64,000 bases of DNA from Pyrrhosoma nymphula (lineage: Eukaryota; Arthropoda; Insecta; Odonata; Coenagrionidae): contig OY754331.1 in NCBI GenBank assembly GCA_963573305.1, positions 95,657,434 to 95,721,433 on the forward strand, in the 5' to 3' direction. How positions within the stretch are numbered: position 1 is the stretch's first letter; the number at the start of each line of letters is the position of its first letter. The position numbers and the translations under genes are program-made. The notes under the pieces were generated by a model. That model had not been told where the DNA came from and searched no databases. It saw nothing but the letters and a program-made list of their open reading frames with translations. Positions 47,095-57,615 of this stretch are shown piece after piece.

Positions 47095-47188
47095 TGCAGA
47101 GCCTCCGGCGACAACTAAGTAATGTCGACTACCCTCTTGGAGCAGAGCCTATGGCAGCACCTAGGTAATTTCGACTGCCCCGGGCATA
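47095..47188 (+). repeat. 47-bp tandem repeat, two units
   Basis: GCAGAGCCTCCGGCGACAAC (47095) and GCAGAGCCTATGGCAGCACC (47142) are each followed by TA(A/G)GTAAT(G/T)TCGACT(A/G)CCC. The offset is exactly 47 bp with about 80 percent identity. Confidence 0.75.
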
Positions 47189-47507
47189 CGCGATGTCGTG
47201 CCTTTATACCCCCCATCCTGGCGGTATTGTTGTTATTCTCCCTCCCGCGAGAATTTTGTGTAACCTCCCAACTTCCGCTTCACGATCCACCATGTGCTCG
47301 CTTATCTCCTATTGTTATCAAAAATTTTGCTCGCCATGCAGTCGCAAATATGGCGGATTTGCGCCTATTACAGTAGACTACCTAAGCTTATATTTTTGGC
47401 AAACAACACAATAGGTATATACCTAACTACTAAAAGATAATTGCGTAGCTGTCCGTTATTTATTAGGGAGGATGTATTAACTGAACCTATGCCCTGGCAC
47501 TGATGTG

Positions 47508-47600
47508 AGTATTCAATACTGCAGCGCATCCATAAAGAGACAATTGCGGTGGTACCCGAAAGCCCAGCAACCTGAACCGTATTGTAGATTTTTGATTATT
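47508..47600 (+). repeat. SINE-like repeat X, copy 2
   Basis: ATTCAATACTGCAGCGCATCC, AAAGAGACAATTGCGGTGG and TACCCGAAAGCCCAGCAACC, then TGTAGATTTTTG. It aligns with the other X copies through CAGCG, AAGAGGGAATAGCGGTGG and ACCCAAAAGCC, with many substitutions. Confidence 0.5.
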
Positions 47601-47683
47601 GTAAGATCTGATCCTTTCCCTCCGATTGCTTAGTATGAAGAATTCTCCGGCTTCCAGATGGGTAATAGTGTTGAACTGCGCCA

Positions 47684-47784
47684 ACGCGACGTTTCGATGA
47701 CGTAGTCTGCCATCGTCACCTTGTCCCGTTCACACTGGCGTTCAGCATGAAAACGATGGCAGCCTATATCTTCGAAACGTCGCG
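47684..47784. repeat. head-to-head pair of CGAAACGTCGCG motifs
   Basis: Minus-strand copy: ACGCGACGTTTCGA (47684-47697) followed by TGCCATCGTCA. Plus-strand copy: AACGATGGCAG, CCTATATCT, TCGAAACGTCGCG (47772-47784). Each has CGATGGCAG, about 11 bases, then TCGAAACGTCGCG, so the pair is a diverged inverted duplication with a spacer of about 30 bp. Confidence 0.65.
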
Positions 47785-47982
47785 GTCAGTGCATTTTCAA
47801 CAACATTACCCCACTGGAAACCCCAGAACTCTCCATATTTTGCTTCAGTCTATACTCATTCCATTGGAAGCAAAACTCTGAATGATGATTGGATAATTGT
47901 CAGTAAATATTCAAGGAGGATATGAAACCTAAATCCCAGAAATAATTACTATATATTGAAAAAAAGTTTTTTTCTAGAGGTA

Positions 47983-48560
47983 AGAAGCTTGGACTGAATA
48001 AAAGCGTGGTAGGGCACAAGATAGAGCAGGTCGAGCAGTTTAAGTATTTGGGAGGAGAATGGCTTTAAAGGTAGGGATATCAGATGTGGAGTTTTCCTGG
48101 CTAAAGAAGCATTTTCAAAGAGAAGGGAATTGATGAAGGGGGAGGGGCTTAGAAGAGACTAATATGGAGCGTGGCTCGGTATGGGTCGGCCACTTGGTCA
48201 TTGAGAATGGAGGATGTACGCACACTTGAGGCGTTAGATGTGGGTTTGGAGAAGGATGGAAAGGGTGAGCTGGGTGGCGAGAAGGACGAACAAGGAGACA
48301 TTGGATATGGGTGGAGAGGAGAGGAAGCTGGTGGCGGAGCTTCGGAGAAGGCAGAAGGGATGAATGGAGGAATTTTTGAGAGGGGAGGTCATGTTGAAGA
48401 GGCTGACAGAGGGGAGAACACTGAGAAAGCGTGGAAGAGAAAGGAAGAGGATTGGAACTCTGGACCAAATAAGAAGGTGTAGATGATATGAGGAATTCAA
48501 GAGGGATATAATGGCGGGACAAGTTTAGGAGGGAAAACGAGACAATTGTCAGGAACTGGT
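47983..48560 (+). mobile_element. RTE-like LINE fragment, diverged relative
   Basis: The plus strand reads VVGHKIEQVEQFKYLGGE, the equivalent of HKLEQVEQFNYLGS in the 9.5-kb copy. It then reads KEAFSKRRELMKG, a frameshifted SVARYGSATWSLRMEDV, LEALDVGLEKDGK, and further blocks parallel to the C-terminus. It lies outside the two main subfamilies. There are many frameshifts and a stop, and the 155-codon antisense frame is a shadow. A GGAGGGAAAACGAGACA sequence at the end may be its 3' boundary. Confidence 0.65.
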
Positions 48561-48737
48561 ATGCATGATAAGGACTGTCCAAAAACCTACCAATCAGCTG
48601 GTAGAAAACTCAAAAGAAAATGTTGCGGCCAGTTCAAGCTTTGCGCCCACTTTCGGGGAAAATTTCGGACAAAGTGGAGAAAATACGTGAAACTTCGCGG
48701 AGCAAAGGGACATTCGGAGCACGCGTTTACGGCCTCA

Positions 48738-48810
48738 CTCAATCTCACACGGACGGGAGAATTCAATCCTACAGCGTGTCCGTGAAGAGGGAATAGCGGT
48801 GGGAGCCAAT
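48738..48810 (+). repeat. SINE-like repeat X, copy 3
   Basis: TCTCACACGGACGGGAGAAT, TCAATCCTACAGCGTGTCC and GTGAAGAGGGAATAGCGGTGG. It is the closest match to the 45.5-kb copy and is truncated after GGGAGCC. A 79-codon frame crossing it is not a gene. Confidence 0.6.
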
Positions 48811-50375
48811 TTCAAACTCTAGAGGCAGGCCCTTCCATCCTCGCCCGCATTCATATGTTATGCTTCGGTCGGGAGGAGGAGGAAGGGATAGGGATGAGGA
48901 GCGCCCTCCTCGTTAGGGCGTCGAACTATTTCGGAAAGTTCCGAGGCACGAAACTCTATTCCTTTTGGAGAATTAGCCGCGGCCAAATTGCGCGTTCATA
49001 GGAATAAACTCTAATCCCTTACGGCTCCAGCTCTACGGACACACATTATGCATGTTCGGCAGGCAATAGGGCAAAAGTAAAGAGAGGGATAGGACGAGGA
49101 ACCCAGGAGCCAACAAAAGAGAATTACCGAAATAGGGTCTAACATCACTCCTAGCCGCCATTCTGTTTGAAGTAACTTGCCCGGGAAACAACACTGAGGC
49201 TAATTTAAAATAATAAGAACTTAAATATCTCTCAATATTAATTCTTAATAAAATAACTAAACGAGTAATTGAGGGGGTTATATTCAATTAACCCCCTCTC
49301 TCAATTCTCAGTGTCACCTATGGATGACGCAACTTTCTTGCCTCCTTTACATTGGGTCTGACTTCATTTTTTAATGTTTTAACTTTAGATGGCAAATTTA
49401 AGACTTTAGGAACCATGTCGCAGTTCTAAAAACAACAGAACTCCCCTCGTGGTAATACCTACCTATAAACTCAGTAAAGCTTGCTAACCAGTGCGTGACA
49501 CTGGGAATTGACGTGTTGGAATACAAGTCCTCATTCAAGACGGGGAGAGAATCATTAATTCTGGAAGCTGAAATCATTGACTTGTGTGCTTCGCGAAATT
49601 ATAAATATTATGAAATAGGATATATTGGAATATTTCACCTCCTATACACACCGAACAAGTCAGTAAAAAGAGGCAAAATGCCAATGGCCGAACTGGTAAT
49701 TGCTGAAAAGGTCGAAACAAAAATAGATGCTAATTTTCACGTGGAGTGTGGATTAGGGGGTGGAGAAAAATAATCTTTTATCATAGCCTATTTTAAAAAT
49801 CTCATGATATTGTATCTCCCTCACTTACACTTTAAGGAAAAAAGCTATTGCATCATTTTTATATAATAATAATAATTCATATCTCTTCTTGATCACTGAG
49901 CATTAACTTATTCAATTGTGTATTAGTTGGTACCATAGTTGCAATACTCCAGCCTTTGTTTATAAAATGTTTTAACCCTAAATCATGCATAGTGGTTTTG
50001 AAAAATACATATACATAATGTATATTTTCATACAAAGCCATATTAACTCCCTCAAATTAAAATTTCTGAGTGGTATTACAGGGTATACATACTAAGAAAC
50101 TCGAGGGTGAATTTGGGGAAAAAGACTTAAGAGAAGGAGTTTTAGAAGTCTAAAGAAAAGGATAGCGTGTATGAATCAATGAATGAATATACATATAAGA
50201 AGCAAGGATAAGGCTTAAGGAAGATTATGAAAAGAGGGTCTGTGTCCTAGACCTAACTGCAATAGAGTCATTCTTCGACTGTACCAACCCTGAAAGGGAA
50301 TGGCGTGATGGTTTTATACATGGATGATATAAAACAATTTTTAGCCACGGTCTACTGATAACTTGATAAAAAACT
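48811..50375. other. unassigned DNA
   Basis: No gene recognised. An open frame at 49495-49773 (92 codons) has ordinary composition and ends in GGGEK, but I recognise no domain. A (TAA)n run lies at about 49864-49876. Confidence 0.4.
49269..49303. repeat. GGGGG/CCCCC hairpin
   Basis: TTGAGGGGGTTA (49269-49280) and TAACCCCCTC (49289-49298) pair over at least 10 bp with an 8-base loop. It could be the end of a repeat resembling the one at 17.46 kb, which also pairs G and C runs. Confidence 0.7.
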
Positions 50376-50410
50376 ACTTGAAGATGAGGCAGTAATCTCG
50401 AAACGTTTAG
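50376..50410 (+). repeat. CGAAACGT motif copy
   Basis: CTTGAAGATGAGGCAG, then TAATCTCGAAACGTTTAG. GAG and CTC can pair between GAAGAT and GAAAC. It is the same layout as 12.3 and 25.4 kb, with the last bases changed from CGG to TTAG. Confidence 0.4.
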
Positions 50411-53149
50411 ATGAAATGTATTACATTTAGCAGTGGAGAGTACAAATCGAATCACTCCAACATTTCAAAGGCATTATTGGTGGTGTCTAACTGGCTGTGT
50501 GGTGGCTGAGACCCTAGGAAACAACACGATAGGTTACTACATTATGGGATAAATATGGATTCCGGGAACACAAAGCAATTAGGTGTAATACGAGGAAATA
50601 TAAAATAAAACTTCGGGAAAACAGCCTCAGTTTTAGCACTACTAGCAACTATTACGTATTAAGTAATTTATTTCTCTTGAAATTTTTTTTGTACTGGAGC
50701 ATTACATCTCGTCAACTAACCATTAGCTTTTAGCCCTTCCTTCGAGCCGACCCACTATTATCATTGAAGAAGTGGGGAGAGTCTCTCCAGTCAAACAAAG
50801 GGCTTCTAAAAGTGAAAGTGCCATCTTGGAATTCAGGAGCGACAGCCACTTCGTGATTTTTAAGTTTTGGTACGGTAACGACCTCGCCGACATTTCCTTG
50901 ACGGCGAGCCAAGTAGTTTCATCGTCCTTATAACACTTAGAAAGGTATTTAGAACATGCACAGTGTTAAGAGGAAATTGCGCCAAGCCCTAAACAAATAA
51001 AGAGAAGAACCTTGAATTAAATTAATTTCAAGGTATTTTTTTAACAATACCAATCCTGCGTTGTGAAACATCACCTGAAATATAAGCAGTACCTCGACGA
51101 AATTTGACGGAATTTTCAGCTGTATGCTATTGTGAACTATTTTACTCAGCATAAATATACATACTTATATTTAAAAATTTACGAAATAAATAATATCAAT
51201 TATTTTTCAACTTCAAAAGTAAGAGTCATTAGTGTAAGAAAGATCACCGGGTGTAGACATATTTATCAAATATGGAACATATTTTAAATACTGTTGCATA
51301 GTATTTTTTAACCGTTCATGGAAGTACGGTATGAAATAATGGTCTTGGGAGGGAAGTGAACTTAGAATCTAAAAAAATCTAGAAGATTATATTCTCCCGA
51401 TCTTGAGTTTTTGGTCCAAAAATAAAAGATTCTGAACCATTATGTTTTAAATTCTAAGTCCGTGGTTTGGACCAAACACTACAGATTTTCTTTAGATTAA
51501 TGTGTTCGAGAAATTATTAATAACCAATAGTATATTTTTCTTTAGTCGTTGTATCCGTATTTTTAGCCTAAAAAACTACAGACATATATAAAAAACCGTA
51601 AGGGAATAAATCAAAAGGCCACTACTCCCAACTACTGTCGACTGTAACACTTTTAACAATCCAAAGAGGTAAATTAGAGATATATGCACACCAGAAACGC
51701 TGTTTGATCAAAAGAATAATGTCCAAAATACTAAAAATAATGTTAATATCTTGAATATATCATTTTGTGAATAATTTCATCCATAATCATTGGCTCACAC
51801 TGCTTGAATAATCTTATTTTTCACATTTAAGTAGTAAAATATAACAGCAAATTGTACTGCAGGGATATACTTTAATTCATGTTCACATGAAATCACACCC
51901 GCATAAACATTCAGGAATCCAGGGTGAGAAATAGCCTCTGACTGGGTTAATTTTGTGGTGATCATTTAAAGATAAATACGCATATACTAATCAAAATGGA
52001 AAGGCATTGTGCATAGCAAGATGTCACGCTATTCATTGAACATCAAAAATAGCCTTTTGTCACGATTCTGCTGAAGGAATTACCTTCTACACTCTTCGAA
52101 CGTTCTCCCATGGTAAAGACAGTCGATAAAGGGACAAATAAGATGCTGCAGAGTCCAAATTTGTAGTTGGTGAACTCGGAAAGCGAGAGTTAAAACGAAT
52201 AACTGTTCTGGAGTGTTGATTGGCTTTATTGGATTGTAAACGGAGGAAAAAAGCCTCCCAGAAAAGGAATGACCAAGCTGAGAGTTAGATAGCCGAAGAT
52301 AAGGTGGAGGGAAAAAAGTCGGGAATCTGAGAGCGGGTGCATGTAAAGGAATCCTACAGTCGGCGCACGATTTCTGTTTAAATTACCTTAATCGCAGCAC
52401 GAAGATACTGCAATTTAGGAGTTTTCATGACCATAAATCCTCATTCAGGCGTGGCAGGATAAAGAAAAGGGATAAAGAGCCCGGATGATGAGGCGATAAG
52501 AAAATACAACTCCATTCATTCTGATTGCTGAGAAGTTTATTCCAGAGGCAGGAAAGAAATTTGTATATTTTCCATTTTTAGGGATGCTAAATTGTATAAT
52601 TTTAAAAGCCTCTATAATTTCTGGGGAAAATATAGGTGTCTCATATATATTTGGGTCTACAAACACGCGGTTTGCTATTTCGCCGCAGAATAGGATTTTT
52701 AATGTCACTGTAAGAAAGAAAGAATTATGCAGATATTATTGACATGCTCTTTAGATAGCAAGGTCCGAGTTTAAAATGGTAACAAAAACTGATTAAGTAC
52801 ATACAATGTAAAATAAATTTATCGTGGGTTATTCCATCCTGTTATGCAGGGTTCTCCCATGAAAATTTCTTGTTTCTCCATGAAATGCATCCCATTCTCT
52901 ATGAGAAAGAGGATTTTTTTAATAGGATTACAACGGCATGTTTCAATACCAGCCTTCATTTACATCTCCTTGATGTCATTCTCAATTATAGTTTCGTATT
53001 GGCGCTAATTGTAACTTCACCTTTGCCAGTATCGGCCAAAATTACATTAACTATGGTGTTTACTGTTATAATACACGTGAATTCGAGCACGGCATAAGAT
53101 TCATCGCATCTGAAAGCGTTTAAATCAAATTTTAATGCCCCACGAAACG
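50411..53149. other. unassigned AT-rich DNA
   Basis: No gene recognised. Within 51395-51480 there are two short palindromes, TTTTTGGTCCAAAAA and GTTTGGACCAAAC, inside a wider TTAGAATCTAAA/AAATTCTAAG pairing. The rest shows nothing distinctive. Confidence 0.45.
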
Positions 53150-53185
53150 ATCTATGAAGAGCAATAGCGGCCAAAACGTCGGACA
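53150..53185 (+). repeat. degenerate CGAAACGTCGG-like motif
   Basis: TATGAAGAGCAATAGCGGCC then AAAACGTCGG. Shares TGAAGA and AACGTCGG with the 12.3 and 25.4 kb copies, at similar spacing. Confidence 0.3.
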
Positions 53186-53938
53186 ACTGGGCGCATATAC
53201 CCGGGGCCCCACGCAAGTGTGGGATTTACAATGGGCTTTGTTATTTTCACTTGAATATTATATAAACGTCTGATTATGATATAAATTATGTACCTATTGC
53301 ATGAAGACTGCCGACATCCCAGAACTTATTCCTTTAGACTAACTTTTAATTTCTTTGTAACGATCTAATATTCACCAAGTTAGTTTTTGAAGTGGAACAC
53401 TTCTTTCGGATGACGGGTCATCTCGCGAAAGCCTATCGTCACACGTCATACGCCTATAGGATGGAATTTCGTCGTAGAATGTTTTTCTTTCATTCATTTA
53501 AATATGAAATATTTAAGTTTGAACTTTCGTACTTTCAAACTGGGGAAAAAGCATCACAATATTTAATTTTTCCTACCGTATTCTTCTCTCTATAGATCGA
53601 TAAACAGAAATTTTTGAGCTTAACGTGAATTATTTATGTAAGTTAAGAGCTTTTCTTACTTTTTCTGCCAAGGAGTTTTTACATTGTTACTGAGGCTTTC
53701 CATATGCTATGCAGGATATTCTCGTAATAACCTACACTGAAAGGAATCTTAACTTTCGCGACGCGTACTGGGTTTTAACAACAAAATATCTTGAGCCGTA
53801 GCGTGGTTACGTGTATGCAAGCGATTCAAATTAATTCACAATACTATAAATAGAGGAGCATAGTGTAATTCTTAAGAATATTTTAAGTCTGTGTGAATTT
53901 CATGCAATTATCATAAATGTATAGATATGATTTTCATA

Positions 53939-54393
53939 TTCATAAAGAGCTTGATATGGAGTGTGGCGTTGTATGGGGCGGAAACGTGGACCTTGAGAAA
54001 GGAAGACGAAAATAGACTGAAGGCTTTTGAGATGTGGGTGTGGAGGAGGATGGAGAAGGTGCGTTGGACGGAAAGGAAGACAAATGAGGAAGTGCTTGAC
54101 ATGGTGGGCGAGGAGAGGAAACTTATAGATGAGATTAGGGGAAGACAGGGTAGGTGGCTGGAAGCAGTAATGAGGGACGATGGTTTGCTGAAGGCCGTGA
54201 TAGAGGGTAGGATGTTGGGTAAGCGGGGAAGGGGAAGGGAGAGAATCGGTTTTATGGACGGGATGAAGAAAGGTAGGACTAATGCTGAGATGAAGAAAGA
54301 AATACAAGAGGGAGAAAGGGCACAGCACGTGTAAGAGTTCGTTGGATATTCTCTGACTTTCATCCCAACCTACCTCTAACCGGTAGATTACTG
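53939..54393 (+). mobile_element. RTE-like LINE 3' end with intact C-terminal frame
   Basis: An open frame, 53927-54334, encodes KSLIWSVALYGAETWTLRKE at its start and FEMWVWRRMEKVRWTERKTN further on, then MVGEERKLIDEIRGRQGRW, MLGKRGRGRERIGFMDGMKK and a stop after AQHV. Only the last 130 or so residues of the reverse transcriptase protein remain. They have no frameshift and no internal stop. The 3' UTR contains TCTAACCGGTAGATTACTG, shared with the 9.5- and 62.4-kb copies, and ends in (TGAA)n. Long antisense frames here are shadows. It is the youngest-looking LINE piece in the window. It cannot act on its own because the endonuclease and RT core are missing. Confidence 0.85.
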
Positions 54394-54479
54394 TAATGAA
54401 TGAATTTATATACAATCCTGTGTATTCCCCACTACCAGTCATATCCATACTCAGTATTCCACTTCCGTGGGCCGTCCTG

Positions 54480-55180
54480 CGTCGATCACAGCTTTTTTAT
54501 TTTTTATTCGATGGGGTTCTACTCCAAATATGCGCCCGGGGCATCAAAATCCAAGGGGCGGTCGTCGATCAAGAGGATTAGCGGGGCGGAATCATAGAAC
54601 CTTAATTCACAGGAAGCCCTGATTTTCTATACCCACCTCGAATTTCGGGTTTTGGGAAATTATGCATGCCTTCCGACGTCCATCAATCACTCGATGCAGA
54701 ACCAAGCGTCGGCCGCGAGGCAAGAGGACAAGAGAGACGGAGCTGGGGATGGAATGGAGGAGGCAGAAAAGGTGGAAACCATTAGGACATCAAAGTGACT
54801 CTTGCATTAGCATCGACACGACGCCTTTCCGCCGCTCGGCGCCACGGCATGGGCACGTCTACGTGAAATTCCCGCGATCAATTCAAGCCAAAGAGGGAAT
54901 CAAAGGCGATGGAGCTAGCGAGAGCAACCTTGTTCCGAAAACGGCGACGATACTTCACTTGACTACGTCTCACTCCCGGATTTGCGCTCCGTGAATTTAC
55001 TCTCCCGCGCCGTGATCTCTCGCGCATTCAGTTCAGCCGACTATCGCATGCTTTGCGAAAATGGTTTTGACACAAAAAGCGAGTCACCAGGACCAGCTTC
55101 CAGCCTATCGTACCGATTACCTCCTCACACGAAGCCGGTGTCCCACGGTACATCATTACGTGAATTAATTCTTGAATCAT
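54480..55180 (+). other. GC-richer segment with open frames
   Basis: Moderately GC- and CpG-rich compared with its flanks. The frames at 54662-54994 (110 codons) and 54982-55227 (81 codons) overlap and are arginine/serine-rich without recognisable domain. I see no splice-site pair linking them. It may be a regulatory island or a decayed exon. No product is proposed. Confidence 0.35.
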
Positions 55181-56249
55181 TCAGGAAAACTCTGATGAGC
55201 GTGGCAATATTCTCTACATTTCTGTAAATTAGGTAACTCTGTAAATTCTTGACCGATTAATTATTTTTCGGAGCGCATGCGCTTAGGCCATGCCCTTGCT
55301 AAAGACAACTCGAGAAGAAAACGTCATTAAAGTACACCATCCTTACCATCAGTTGAATAAAGATAAAGAGGTTGTTATCATACACATCGTATATTTAAGA
55401 GAATTGCTTAAACTATTTCATTGGATGACAGACGCAGAATTGTTTTGTGCAAATATTACTTGCAAAATCACCCGTTGTAACTTGAAAAGTAAATCACGCA
55501 TTACGGTATTGCTACCTGCATTATCGTGGGCCAGTATGACTCTTCGTGCAATTTATTCAGTTGGTACTTCAGGCTATAATTATTTCCTCGTAATTACTAT
55601 ACTAAGGCTCGTAGACTCTTTGCGGGAAATTCTTCACTATCCGTTCCTTTTGTGCCAATTATGAAATAAAGCTGTCTTCAAAACTAAATATTCTCGCAAA
55701 GGCCATCAGCCTTTCAGAGCCAAATTCATAAATAAATATATCCTGCTCGATGCACGCACGTTCCTGAATCATGTTTAATGAACATGAATTTCATGAGTAA
55801 TTTACGAAATAAATTACTTAAGGGACAAGGGCTTTAACATAACATGCATACATGACATTTAACTATACTAAAGTGGTCTAAGTCACTACCCATACACTCC
55901 ACTGTTCACTCCGCTGTTCACTCCGCTACCTAAAAGATTCGATAGTCCGTCCATTACAGTCGTTCTCTGTTCTATTATGTGTGGAACCAAGATTTCCCAT
56001 CTTATTCCGTCATTTGATGCTTCCTTTTAACACACTTCATCGTAGAATATCTCTCTTGATTGTAGCCTTTTGCAGCTGTTGATAGATGCAGTAGTGGCTT
56101 CCGAGTTTTGCTGCGTTGTGAGCGTATTTGAGTCAGCCTTTTGCTCGCGTTACCGCAACGAGCGTCTTCAGGAGGAAAGTGAGAGGATATTCGTTTCTGA
56201 AGACGATCTCTGGAACGTGTAACGAGCAACGCTGAGTCGAATACACTCT
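55181..56249. other. unassigned AT-rich DNA
   Basis: The frame at 55290-55664 (124 codons) is the longest not overlapping a repeat or GC island. It has no recognisable domain and ordinary composition, so I treat it as doubtful. AGTAATTTACGAAATAAATTACTT at about 55797-55820 is a near-palindrome. Confidence 0.4.
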
Positions 56250-56410
56250 CTAATCGCAGCACAACTCGAAAGTCACACCAGCCTCTCTTCTTTCTTTCTA
56301 TTATCTGGTTTGTTCTTCTTTACGTCTCGTAACTCTTCATCTACCCATCGTTTACGTGATCTTCCCCTAGGTCGCTTACCACTTTCTTTATCTCTCATTC
56401 TTTTTAACCC
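56250..56410 (-). mobile_element. LINE C-terminal fragment (unassigned clade)
   Basis: The minus strand reads RMRDKESGKRPRGRSRKRWV followed by DEELRDVKKN. The pattern RPRGRxRKRWxDE(x)LRD is common at the very C-terminus of LINE reverse transcriptase proteins in insects. No other part is legible. It is a different family from the RTE-like pieces. Confidence 0.55.
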
Positions 56411-57177
56411 GTAAAATCCTAGCGCTACCATTTGGTGCAAGCTGGTAGTGTATCACTAAAATTACAATTTTTATACTCCTGAATATTTTACTGGATATTT
56501 TTAACTTTACATCAATTTACATGTACTACAACTTATTATTTCGAAATACTTGCTTTTTAGGCCCTTTTTAGCGCCAATTCAGATGTTTGCGACGGGAAAA
56601 TGTTTACGGGTCGCCAAGAAAGCTTTTTTCTCGTGGACCTTCCGATTTTCTTTTATTCGTCCATTATTGGCATTTTTTTCGAGATTTTTTCAGCCCCAGC
56701 CACCATAATGTCATCAGACACTTTTTACTATACCCTTTAATCTGCTGGCTCCAATTTGGTTTCTGATATGTCCTATATTTCTTTCTCTGTCCACTCTATA
56801 TTTTTCCACTATTCTTTTCAAGACCATTCTTTTCGCAAACTTACAGCTTGCTCAATTTTTTCTCATTCATAAACTGTCCTTCATATTCAAACATAGTAAT
56901 TCATGCATTCTAATTAGTACTAATAAATTAGAGAAAGGAAGAAAGCTGTTTCAGAGTGCAAGGCATTTACCCTGGGAGAGGAATGTACCAAAATAAAGGT
57001 AAAAAATGATGATGCATAAAAGAAACAATTTAATATGAGAATATTAGCCTCAAATAACATGTAATTGGAGTTGAAATATTTGAATTTTGCCTCATTATAC
57101 GGAAAAATATCTCATCTTTCTATTGATATCATACAATTAGCCTCCTATTGTACTTAGTACTTATCGATATATTTGAC

Positions 57178-57475
57178 AGCCATAAGGCTAGATGCAGTAG
57201 ATATGGGTTATTTGAGAAGTGATTGTGGTAAAAACAGAAGGGATAGGATTCAGAATGGTAGCGATGCAAGAATGTGATATGGGTGTAGACGAAGAGAGTG
57301 TGCTTTGCTGGTTTGCTCATGTCGAGGAAATGGATGGGAGTCGAAAAACTTAACTGATACATAATAGTGGATATAATGGTATGTTAGGATGGAGAAGACC
57401 GAGGAATTCATAGGGGATTGTAGTGGAAGAGAGTCATTAGAGAAGGAGTATTAGGAGTCATATAGTGGGTTAACA
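57178..57475 (+). mobile_element. LINE C-terminal fragment, GHVERM type
   Basis: The plus strand reads RLDAVDMGYLRSDCGKNRRD near 57188, then ESVLCWFAHVEEMDGSR at 57292-57345, a stop, and NSGYNGMLGWRRPRNS. This follows the LINE order EMxYLRRxCGxxRRDRxRN, VLxWFGHVERMDxxRLT, GxRGRGRPRxxW. At least three stops or frameshifts are present. Fold-back element E begins at its 3' border. Confidence 0.65.
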
Positions 57476-57615
57476 CTGGGATGTTACTTCCGCAAGTTTC
57501 TTCAGCAAGAGCTTGTAGAACTTTTTTATGCTCTACAAGCGGCCGAGAAGATCCGTTTAATCCTGCAATTAACGTCGAAAGTCACTTGCTGCAAGTAACT
57601 TGCGCGATAAGCTGC
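57466..57615 (-). repeat. fold-back element E, copy 2 (reverse)
   Basis: Reverse complement of blocks in 33969-34135: TGGCAGCTTATCGCGCAAG and TTACTTGCAGCAAG versus TGGCAAGACTATTGCGCATA and TTACTTGCAGAAGG. In its centre GCTTGTAGA (57511-57519) and TCTACAAGC (57532-57540) form a perfect 9-bp hairpin. The plus-strand left edge GGGTTAACACTGGG matches GGATTAACACTGGC at the left edge of copy 1. Confidence 0.5.

Noticed and set aside
48115..48582. 155-codon minus-strand proline/serine/leucine-rich frame
   Set aside because: Antisense shadow of the diverged LINE fragment on the plus strand.
49495..49773. 92-codon plus-strand frame
   Set aside because: No homology recognised, starts after unassigned AT-rich DNA, and has no supporting signal.
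53900..54448. 182-codon minus-strand frame, the longest in the window, and the 150-codon frame beside it
   Set aside because: They are antisense to the LINE C-terminus at 53939-54393, and their serine/proline/leucine-rich sequence is the reverse reading of the arginine/glutamate/lysine-rich protein.
55290..55664. 124-codon plus-strand frame of ordinary composition
   Set aside because: No domain recognised and no supporting promoter or splice signals; a frame of this length can occur by chance in 64 kb. Kept only as a note.
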